Program-made: the position numbers and the translations under genes | Shown here: positions 5,238-11,039 of the stretch, in pieces | Layout of the letters: every line of letters starts with the position of its first letter | Numbering within the stretch: the stretch's first letter is position 1 | Notes under the pieces: model-generated | Told to the model about the DNA's origin: nothing | The model's input: only the letters and a program-made list of their open reading frames with translations | Databases searched by the model: none | NCBI GenBank assembly: GCA_003557965.1 | Contig: PWND01000014.1 | Location: 1 to 11,039 of the forward strand | Direction: 5' to 3' | DNA length: 11,039 nucleotides | From: Bacteroidales bacterium | GTDB taxonomy: Bacteria > Bacteroidota > Bacteroidia > Bacteroidales > UBA7960

Positions 5238-6404
5238 TTAATCAGTTAAAGCTTCAATAGATTTTATAGCGCCTGAGTTATCATAAAACCTGATACGAAA
5301 ATTTCCTGCAGGCAACTGTCTTACCCTGCCTAACTGTTGTATGTTTTTAATCGTTTCAAAAATTACAGTGTCTCCTTTCTTTATTTTTACAGCTCCCGGT
5401 TCAGGAGTTCTGTAAAAAAAGCCTCCATCCACAGCATCGTAAGGATTATGGAGTTTTTGAGGGATAGCCCTTGGTTCTATGCTTATATATACAGAATCAA
5501 TACCTTTATATATGCTATCGTTATAACTTATTATCCCATCATTTTCAGAAAATAAAAATAGCAGCTCACTGCCAGCTAAATTTGCTGAAGGAACATAATT
5601 ATAATTGTACCTGATAATACTCTCGGAACTTAACCCGGTAAAAAGAGCTAAATAATTTTGCTCCAACCTACTCATACCTTCATACATATATTCTATTGAC
5701 TCTTTCGAGTATGGTATTTCAGAAAAACCTGTTATTAATGCAAGCTTCTTGTCTCTTAAGTTTAATATATAATCAGCTACTTCACTTGCCCTGGTTTCTG
5801 ATGACTTAAGTTTCATTCTACTAATAAGCCTGCTGCGCTGAACAGTAATTGTATCAAGTTCAACAAATTCGTATATTGTATCAACCCTTTCCTTTAATCC
5901 TGATTCTAAAAAATAATAAAAGCTTTCTTGTTGCCCGAAATAGCCCAGCGCTCTTCTGTACTCTTCCTTTTCTTTTTTATCCCATGCTTTGTCGCCTAAT
6001 GAATTTACACTTTTTAAAAAACCTTTTTCCGAGTATTCTAAATATAGCTTTTCAGGTAATTTTTCTTTATCATATACAATAAAATACTGCTTGTCATAAT
6101 CGGGTTCTGCATAGGATTCCACGCTTACTTTAGCTATATAATATTTAGTATAGGGAATTTTTCCTGCATTTTCTATACTTAAATACTCTTTCGCATAATC
6201 TGCAAAAGGGCCGGGAGTAAACTCTTTTTTTACAACAGTAACATCTATATTTAATGCTGTTTGAGGCAAAATATAGAAAAACCCTTGATTTTTAGAAGGT
6301 GAAGTAATTTCATCAACCGGAATAACAGTAATGTAATGTTGATTATTGCAGGCATTAGCTAACAAAAAGAGAGTTGACAATAACAATAATTTAATTGATT
6401 TCAT
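5238..6404 (-). CDS. DUF4831 family lipoprotein
   Basis: This 388-residue protein starts with a lipoprotein signal peptide (MKSIKLLLLSTLFLLANAC) with Cys19 as probable lipidation site. The mature part opens with QGFFYILPQTALNIDVTVV (40-58) and EFTPGPFADYAKEYL (61-75), the recognisable start of DUF4831, a Bacteroidota family of unknown role. The rest is a mixed strand/helix protein without transmembrane segments. It includes a charged central region (about 140-220) and a C-terminal beta-rich part with GGFFYRTPEPGAVKIKKGD (327-345). After Cys19 come Asn-Asn-Gln, not the Ser-Asp-Asp-Asp-Glu type surface-export signal, so a periplasm-facing location is more likely. It is the first gene of a two-gene unit with the SDR. 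A TAnnTTTG box about 130 nt upstream (6533-6540) would give a long leader. Function is unknown. Confidence 0.8.
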   Translation of the reverse strand: MKSIKLLLLSTLFLLANACNNQHYITVIPVDEITSPSKNQGFFYILPQTALNIDVTVVKKEFTPGPFADYAKEYLSIENAGKIPYTKYYIAKVSVESYAEPDYDKQYFIVYDKEKLPEKLYLEYSEKGFLKSVNSLGDKAWDKKEKEEYRRALGYFGQQESFYYFLESGLKERVDTIYEFVELDTITVQRSRLISRMKLKSSETRASEVADYILNLRDKKLALITGFSEIPYSKESIEYMYEGMSRLEQNYLALFTGLSSESIIRYNYNYVPSANLAGSELLFLFSENDGIISYNDSIYKGIDSVYISIEPRAIPQKLHNPYDAVDGGFFYRTPEPGAVKIKKGDTVIFETIKNIQQLGRVRQLPAGNFRIRFYDNSGAIKSIEALTD

Positions 6405-6532
6405 CTGTTTTTATTTTGTTTTTATATGTCAGGTGGAACGCACATGCTATTATCATTATCTTGTGTGATAAAAACTATTGCATGTTCGCTTCATATAATT
6501 TTATAATGATTGTTTCTGATTAATAATGATGT

Positions 6533-6540
6533 CAAAATTA
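6533..6540 (-). promoter_or_regulatory. -7 box, probable promoter of the DUF4831-SDR unit
   Basis: On the minus strand this reads TAATTTTG, an exact TAnnTTTG match. It is the only one in the 6405-6719 gap on that strand. The implied leader to the ATG at 6404 is about 120 nt and contains the nested inverted repeats at 6442-6485. No -33 partner is evident. Confidence 0.4.
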
Positions 6541-6615
6541 GTAATTTGTTTATAAACTACATTTAGAAAGGTATAATTCTTTTATGCTAAAAGCATTTGA
6601 TAGCTTAATGAAGAT

Positions 6616-6642
6616 AAAAAAACCTTGCATTAGAGTAAGGCT
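6616..6642 (-). terminator. Rho-independent terminator of the small lipoprotein gene
   Basis: Read on the minus strand, AGCCTT (6642-6637) pairs with AAGGTT (6626-6621), including one G-U pair, across a 10-nt loop, followed by a run of T (6622-6616). It lies about 77 nt past the stop codon at 6720. Confidence 0.5.
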
Positions 6643-6719
6643 AAATTCTATAGACTTTCCAAAATTTAATGAAAATCCTTATATGAAATATATGCAATTA
6701 TATTTATATGTAAATATAA

Positions 6720-7085
6720 TTAATATACGTTAATTGATATAGTATCACTAGGTTGGGGTGCGGTATTTTTATATAAAAACACAACAGAGACATTATAATT
6801 TCCGGGCTCACTGGCTAAGAATATAGCCTCATATTTGCTTTCAGTTTCATCACCCGGCCTGGGATAAATCAATTCCGCATCTTCAGAGTTAGGATGCAAA
6901 TACCACGAAACATCAAATGGTTCAACTTCATCAGTAACAACAGCCCTCATATATAATGTGTCATTAACCCCAATTTCATTTCTGTCAATTTCAATATATC
7001 CTTCAATATGGTACCTGCTGCACGAGCCGGCATATAGAAACAAGGAAATGAATACTAACAATAATTTAATCTTTAGTTTTTTCAT
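6720..7085 (-). CDS. Small lipoprotein, unknown function
   Basis: Starting at 7085 this encodes 121 residues with a clear export signal: basic MKKLKIK, hydrophobic LLLVFISLFLY, then AGSC with Cys22 as probable lipidation site. An in-frame ATG at 7142 would add 19 residues before the signal peptide. I prefer 7085 because it places the basic residues at the very N-terminus. The mature part of about 100 residues looks like one beta-sandwich: IEIDRNEIGVNDTLYMRAVV, VSWYLHP, then EPGNYNVSVVFLY and DTISINVY at the end. That alternation recalls PKD- or immunoglobulin-like domains, but I do not recognise a family. There are no catalytic motifs. It stands alone on the minus strand with its own terminator and diverges from secDF. 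Confidence 0.65.
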   Translation of the reverse strand: MKKLKIKLLLVFISLFLYAGSCSRYHIEGYIEIDRNEIGVNDTLYMRAVVTDEVEPFDVSWYLHPNSEDAELIYPRPGDETESKYEAIFLASEPGNYNVSVVFLYKNTAPQPSDTISINVY

Positions 7086-7240
7086 TTTTCTAATTTTTAG
7101 TAATGATAATAAAGTAATTGTATTCTGTAATAATATTTTCAAAGAAATTACATTTTAAAAGTACTAATAATTTTTTATTTAACGCAAACACATAAAGTGC
7201 TGACTATCTGGTGTATGTAAAATTATCAGAGATTATTTCA

Positions 7241-7248
7241 CAAAATTA
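7241..7248 (-). promoter_or_regulatory. Candidate -7 box for the small lipoprotein gene
   Basis: On the minus strand this reads TAATTTTG, an exact TAnnTTTG match, in the divergent region shared with secDF. It would give a leader of about 150 nt before the ATG at 7085. It is the only exact match on this strand between 7085 and 7343, but no -33 element supports it. Confidence 0.3.
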
Positions 7249-7281
7249 CATCAAAAATTTAATGGTATTTTATTTTTTGCA

Positions 7282-7312
7282 TTGTTTATTATGTCAGGTT
7301 ATTCTATCTTTG
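7282..7312 (+). promoter_or_regulatory. Promoter of secDF
   Basis: TATCTTTG (7305-7312) matches TAnnTTTG exactly. A TTG (7282-7284) lies 20 nt upstream, the proper place for the -33 element. This is the only promoter in the window with both parts well spaced. The predicted start near 7317-7318 gives a leader of about 26 nt to the secDF ATG, which has no Shine-Dalgarno sequence. Confidence 0.6.
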
Positions 7313-7343
7313 CACCCTTAAAAATTATAAAAATATTAGCAAT

Positions 7344-10300
7344 ATGCAAAATAAAGGACTAGTAAGATTTTTTGCTCTGGCACTAATATTAGTATGTTTA
7401 TACCAGCTATCATTTACATACTTTGCCAGAAAAGTTGAGCGAGATGCTAAGCAGTATGCTTATAGTGAAACTTTCAGGCTTCAGGCTGAAGAACTTGCAA
7501 AAACTCAACTTAGGAAAGAACATGAACAAATTGATGATGAAATTCTGGCTTTACGCTCTTCACTTTTATTTGATTCAATAGCCAGTTTTCAGGAAAATTT
7601 TTACCTGGACTCGATGATGAGTCAGCCGGTTTACAACTTCTTTGGTTTAACACAATATACATTTCGTGAGTGTAAGGAAAGAGAGTTAAACTTAGGGTTG
7701 GACTTGCGCGGTGGAATGAATGTAACTTTAGAAATCTCAGTAGAAGACATAATTAAGGAATTAGCAAATCACAGCAGTGACCCAACTTTTGTTGAGGCGA
7801 TGGAGAGAGCTAAAATAGAGCGACGTACAAGCACTGATGATTTTTCAGTTTTATTTGTGAATGCTTTTGAGGAAATTGACCCTTATGCAAGTTTAGCTGC
7901 AATATTTAGAGATGCTGAAAGAATTCCTTTTACAGCTACAAATGAAGAGGTAAAAAGCATATTAGACAGGGAGATCAATGATGCTGTTGACCGCTCATTT
8001 CAAATATTGCGTACAAGGATAGACCGTTTTGGTGTTGCACAGCCAAATATTCAAAAGCTTGCTGCTTCCGGAAGAATTTTAGTTGAGCTGCCTGGTATAA
8101 AAGAGCCCGACAGGGTTAGAAGATTGTTACAAGGTACTGCAAGGCTTGAATTTTGGGAAACTTATGACTTTGTGGAAGTGCATGAGTATTTTATTGAAGC
8201 AAATGAACGGCTTAGAGAAGTCAGAATTGATGAAACCGTTGACAGGGATGTTGATTTATTAACTTTTGATGAGATTCCCGAAGAAGATGAAAAAGATTTA
8301 GCTGAAGAAGCTGATGAAGTAGTCAATAATGATGAAGAAATTGCTGATGTTGAACTTGATGATATTGAGGATGCTTTAGCATTAGACTTAGAAGATATTG
8401 AGGAAGAAGAAAAAGATGAATATTTAAGACATGTTGAAGAAAACCCCTTATTTGCCTTTTTAGAGCCATCTTATGAAATTGACGAGGCTACCGGTAGCCC
8501 CAGCCCTTCAAGAGGCCCTGTAGTTGGTATAGCAAGTAGCCAAAATGTGGCACGAGTTAATGCATTATTAGCACAACCCCAGGTTAGCAATCTGTTTCCA
8601 CATAATTTAAGGCTGCATTGGACAGCCCAGCCTGTGCAAATAAGAGGACAGGAGTTTTATCAATTAATTGCTATAAAAGTAGTTGATCGCGATGGGCAGC
8701 CTGCATTAACCGGTGATGTTGTTGTGGACGCCCGCCAGGATTTTGATCCACGTACAGGAGCTCCTGAAATTACTATGAACAAAAGCAGCGAAGGAGCACG
8801 TGACTGGAGGCGTTTAACTGCGGACAATATTGGAAAATCTATTGCTATAGTACTTGATGACCTGGTATATTCTTTCCCCACAGTACAATCAGAAATTGCC
8901 GGAGGACGATCTCAAATATCAGGTAACTTCACTATTCAGGAAGCACAAGACCTTGCAAATATATTAAGGGCAGGTTCACTGCCTGCACCTGCAAGAATTG
9001 TAGAAGAGGTTATTATTGGGCCATCACTTGGTAGAGAAGCTATCAGCAGTGGACTAACTTCATTCTTAATAGCCTTTGTACTGGTTCTTATATATATGGC
9101 ATTTTATTATGCGAGAGCAGGCTTGGTTGCTGACTTTGCTTTGATGCTAAATATTTTCTTCATATTCGGAGTTCTTGCCTCACTTGGCGCAGTACTCACA
9201 TTACCTGGTATTGCCGGTATTGTTTTAACCCTGGGTATGGCCGTTGATGCTAATGTAATTATTTACGAAAGAATACTTGAAGAAATTAGAGCCGGAAAAG
9301 GGCAAAAGCTTGCGGTTTCTGATGGATATAAAAGTGCATACTCTGCAATTATTGACGGTAACGTTACTACACTACTTACCGGGGTTGTTCTTTATATCTT
9401 TGGCTCAGGCCCGGTACAAGGGTTTGCCACCACGCTGATTATTGGTATTATTTGTTCTCTGTTCACAGCTATACTTCTTTCAAGATATATTTTCTCATAT
9501 TGGCTGGACAGAAACATCAAAGTAAAATTCGACAACAAAATCTCCAGGGGATTTTTATCAAAAGTAAACTTTGATTTTATTAGCGTAAGGAAGAGGTTTT
9601 ATACTATTTCTGCAATAGTTATCCTTATAGGTATTACCTCCTTGTTTTTAAGAGGCTTGAATTACGGTATTGATTTTGCAGGAGGCAGGTCTTATGTTGT
9701 AAGATTTGACCATGACGAAATAAACACTCAAGATATAAGGTCATCCTTAACAAGTATATTTGAAGAAAAGGCTGAAGAACTTCAGCAGGAAGGGCTTGAC
9801 CTTGAATTTACACCCGGAGCTCCGGAAGTTGTAACATTTGGCCCTAGCCGTCAGGTTAGAATAACTACATCATTCCTCATTAACGAAGATGGTGCACTTG
9901 CTGACTCTATAGCTGAAAGGACAGTATATGAAGGAATTATTGATTACTTTGAAAATCCAATTAGCTATGAAGAATATATTGGTGACGATGATGCCAAAGA
10001 AATTGGGCGGTTAAGCTCACAAAAAGTTGGGCCAACGGTAGCACGAGATATTAAAGTTGGTGCAGTAATTAGTGTTTCTATAGCTTTAATAATTATTTTC
10101 TCATATATTGCCATGAGATTTAAGCGTTGGCAATTTGGTGTGGGCGGCCTTATTACAATTGCTCACGACTCCATTATCGTTGTTTCATTGTTTTCATTGT
10201 TCCATCACATTGTACCGTGGACAATGGATATTGACCAAATAATTATAGCTGCCATATTAACAATTATAGGTTATTCTATTAATGACTCTGTTGTTATTTT

Positions 10301-10601
10301 TGACCGGATTAGAGAAAACATGAAGCTATTCCCAAAACGTGAACTAAAAGTTAACGTTAACAATGCCCTTAATGCAACACTTTCCCGTACTTTTAATACA
10401 TCGGGTACAACAAGTATTGTGTTGTTAACAATATTCATTTTTGGTGGTGAAGTAATTCGTGGATTCTCTTTTGCACTGTTAGTTGGTATATTAGTAGGTA
10501 CATATTCTTCTCTCTTTAACTCTGCTTCTGTAGCGTACGATCTTATTACCATAAGAGATAAAAAGAAAGAGTTGAAAAAGAAGGCAAAAAAGAAAAAGTA
10601 A
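7344..10601 (+). CDS. secDF: SecDF fusion, protein translocase subunit
   Basis: This 1085-residue inner-membrane protein joins SecD and SecF, which use the proton gradient to help pull proteins through SecYEG. The SecD half has TM1 at about 7-25, GLDLRGGMNVTLEI at 118-131 (Asp120, Arg122), RTRIDRFGVAQPN at 223-235, and a membrane bundle with GIVLTLGMAVDANVIIYERI, in which Asp635 is the expected proton-relay residue. The SecF half begins near 740, with TM1 at about 751-770, GIDFAGGRSY at 775-784, and GYSINDSVVIFDRIREN around Asp981. Two six-helix sets are therefore complete. At 1085 residues it is somewhat longer than I expect for Bacteroidota SecDF (about 1000). Much of the excess is an acidic periplasmic stretch at 309-359. 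The C-terminus is a lysine tail (KKKELKKKAKKKK). It has its own promoter and terminator. Confidence 0.96.
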   Translation: MQNKGLVRFFALALILVCLYQLSFTYFARKVERDAKQYAYSETFRLQAEELAKTQLRKEHEQIDDEILALRSSLLFDSIASFQENFYLDSMMSQPVYNFFGLTQYTFRECKERELNLGLDLRGGMNVTLEISVEDIIKELANHSSDPTFVEAMERAKIERRTSTDDFSVLFVNAFEEIDPYASLAAIFRDAERIPFTATNEEVKSILDREINDAVDRSFQILRTRIDRFGVAQPNIQKLAASGRILVELPGIKEPDRVRRLLQGTARLEFWETYDFVEVHEYFIEANERLREVRIDETVDRDVDLLTFDEIPEEDEKDLAEEADEVVNNDEEIADVELDDIEDALALDLEDIEEEEKDEYLRHVEENPLFAFLEPSYEIDEATGSPSPSRGPVVGIASSQNVARVNALLAQPQVSNLFPHNLRLHWTAQPVQIRGQEFYQLIAIKVVDRDGQPALTGDVVVDARQDFDPRTGAPEITMNKSSEGARDWRRLTADNIGKSIAIVLDDLVYSFPTVQSEIAGGRSQISGNFTIQEAQDLANILRAGSLPAPARIVEEVIIGPSLGREAISSGLTSFLIAFVLVLIYMAFYYARAGLVADFALMLNIFFIFGVLASLGAVLTLPGIAGIVLTLGMAVDANVIIYERILEEIRAGKGQKLAVSDGYKSAYSAIIDGNVTTLLTGVVLYIFGSGPVQGFATTLIIGIICSLFTAILLSRYIFSYWLDRNIKVKFDNKISRGFLSKVNFDFISVRKRFYTISAIVILIGITSLFLRGLNYGIDFAGGRSYVVRFDHDEINTQDIRSSLTSIFEEKAEELQQEGLDLEFTPGAPEVVTFGPSRQVRITTSFLINEDGALADSIAERTVYEGIIDYFENPISYEEYIGDDDAKEIGRLSSQKVGPTVARDIKVGAVISVSIALIIIFSYIAMRFKRWQFGVGGLITIAHDSIIVVSLFSLFHHIVPWTMDIDQIIIAAILTIIGYSINDSVVIFDRIRENMKLFPKRELKVNVNNALNATLSRTFNTSGTTSIVLLTIFIFGGEVIRGFSFALLVGILVGTYSSLFNSASVAYDLITIRDKKKELKKKAKKKK

Positions 10602-10624
10602 AAAACCAATAAATTAATATACAT

Positions 10625-10660
10625 AAAAAGCCGTCATCAATAATATTGAGGCGGCTTTTT
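10625..10660 (+). terminator. Rho-independent terminator after secDF
   Basis: AAAAAGCCG (10625-10633) pairs perfectly with CGGCTTTTT (10652-10660). An inner TCAAT/ATTGA stem (10637-10641, 10645-10649) extends it, with a bulged A. The 3' arm ends in five T. It lies 24 nt after the secDF stop and insulates secDF from tatA. Confidence 0.8.
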
Positions 10661-10690
10661 AATTTGCTTACATATTAATTGAATTTAAGT

Positions 10691-10698
10691 TAAATTTG
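10691..10698 (+). promoter_or_regulatory. -7 box of the tatA gene
   Basis: TAAATTTG matches TAnnTTTG exactly. A TTTG (10663-10666) lies 24 nt upstream, a little further than usual for the -33 element. By the ffs spacing, transcription would start near 10703-10704, only 4-5 nt before the ATG at 10708, so the message would be nearly leaderless. Confidence 0.5.
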
Positions 10699-10707
10699 CA
10701 GTAGAAT

Positions 10708-11039
10708 ATGGAAGCAGTTTTTTTTAAAATACTACTCTTTGGAATAAGTGGTGGAGAAATAATTCTCATACTTTTTTTTATTCTTATTTTTTTTGGGCCA
10801 AAAAAAATCCCTGAAATTGCACGCTTTATTGGGAAAGGCGTGGGAGAAATTAAAAAAGTACAAAAAGAAATTAGCAGAGAGGTTAATAAATATTCAGGAG
10901 ATGATATTTCTAAAGAAATTCAAAGTGATATTGATGATTATAAGAATAAAGAAAATGTAGTTGAAAAAGGTAATAATAAGGAAACTGAGAATAAGAATAA
11001 GAATAAGAATAAAAATAAGAATGAAAGTGATAGTGAAAA
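10708..11039 (+). CDS. tatA: Sec-independent translocase TatA/E-type, 3' end cut by window edge
   Basis: The visible 110 codons encode a TatA/Hcf106-type protein, the pore-forming part of the twin-arginine pathway that exports folded proteins. A short N-terminus (MEAVFFKILLFGI) precedes SGGEIILILFFILIFFGPKK, the single transmembrane helix (about 17-29) with the hallmark hinge FGPKKIPEIAR at 29-39. An amphipathic helix follows at about 40-60. The start is certain within this frame because an in-frame TAG lies 6 nt upstream. The tail becomes hydrophilic and ends in five Asn-Lys dipeptides encoded by a hexamer repeat (10990-11019). The stop codon lies outside the window. GGEI before the helix fits Bacteroidota TatA proteins as I recall them; TatB is possible, since the two are hard to tell apart by sequence alone. 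Confidence 0.85.
   Translation, partial: MEAVFFKILLFGISGGEIILILFFILIFFGPKKIPEIARFIGKGVGEIKKVQKEISREVNKYSGDDISKEIQSDIDDYKNKENVVEKGNNKETENKNKNKNKNKNESDSE
10990..11019 (+). repeat. Hexamer tandem repeat (AATAAG)x5 in the tatA coding region
   Basis: Five consecutive hexamers are present (four AATAAG and one AATAAA as the fourth), in frame and encoding (Asn-Lys)5. A sixth, degenerate unit (AATGAA) follows. Slippage in units of six would lengthen or shorten the tail without a frameshift. Confidence 0.85.

Larger units (their letters stand above)
6405..6719. other. 315-nt non-coding gap between two minus-strand lipoprotein genes
   Basis: I see no coding region here. The gap holds a probable terminator for the small lipoprotein gene (6616-6642) and a promoter box for the DUF4831 gene (6533-6540). 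A possible leader structure is ACATGC (6442-6447) with GCATGT (6480-6485), enclosing TTATC/GATAA (6450-6454, 6467-6471). There is also a tight hairpin ATGCT-AAA-AGCAT (6584-6596). The rest is AT-rich without clear structure. Confidence 0.5.

Noticed and set aside
7344..10601. The possibility that SecDF is a frameshift-joined pair or a transporter of the RND family
   Set aside because: SecD and SecF motifs follow in order in one uninterrupted frame, as expected for the natural Bacteroidota fusion; RND drug pumps lack these motifs.
10271..10624. A 117-codon minus-strand reading frame at the end of secDF
   Set aside because: It is opposite the conserved SecF membrane domain and begins inside the intergenic spacer. 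It shows only reverse-strand hydrophobicity.
10990..11025. Tandem repeat considered as a CRISPR or other array
   Set aside because: The units are 6 nt with no spacers and are in frame within the TatA-type gene.

Overview
The window reads as an AT-rich chromosomal segment from a member of the Bacteroidota. Several signs agree. The promoters have the form TAnnTTTG instead of a TATAAT box, and Shine-Dalgarno sequences are nearly absent. SecD and SecF are fused in one chain. Transketolase is split into two chains, of which only the C-terminal half is here. Families typical of the phylum are present: DUF4199, DUF4831, and an ECF sigma / membrane protein / Spy-like sensor set. I cannot place it more precisely; the DUF4831 gene suggests Bacteroidales or a close relative.

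Layout from left to right. Positions 1-114 (minus) are the 5' end of a group IIC intron, which continues off the left edge. It sits directly against a bidirectional terminator hairpin (123-152). Next is a plus-strand cluster: transketolase C-terminal subunit (250-1206), ECF sigma factor (1213-1761), single-pass membrane protein that is probably its anti-sigma factor (1826-2329), and secreted Spy/CpxP-like sensor (2342-2836). A DUF4199 membrane protein converges on it from the minus strand (2858-3400). The following gap holds the SRP 4.5S RNA gene ffs (3595-3690) with its own promoter and terminator. Then come transaldolase (3777-4427, plus), a minus-strand pair made of a DUF4831 lipoprotein (5238-6404) and a short-chain dehydrogenase (4461-5216), and a small minus-strand lipoprotein (6720-7085). 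The right end carries secDF (7344-10601, plus), a strong terminator, and a TatA-type translocase gene cut by the right edge (10708-11039).

Two themes link the genes. Transketolase and transaldolase are the paired enzymes of the non-oxidative pentose phosphate pathway. The SRP RNA, SecDF and TatA all serve protein export, and the sigma / anti-sigma / Spy-like set looks like an envelope-stress circuit, so much of the window concerns the cell envelope. The SRP RNA gives an internal calibration for the promoter motif: the closing stem begins 6 nt after the last base of its TAnnTTTG box. Applying that spacing to tatA and the DUF4199 gene predicts leaders of only about 4-8 nt.

Most of this is housekeeping sequence. 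The parts most worth a second look are the intron inserted at a terminator, the transketolase-headed sigma operon with its very acidic, tyrosine-rich putative anti-sigma tail, and the acidic insertion in SecDF. I saw no CRISPR array, tRNA, transposase, or recognisable defence or phage gene.
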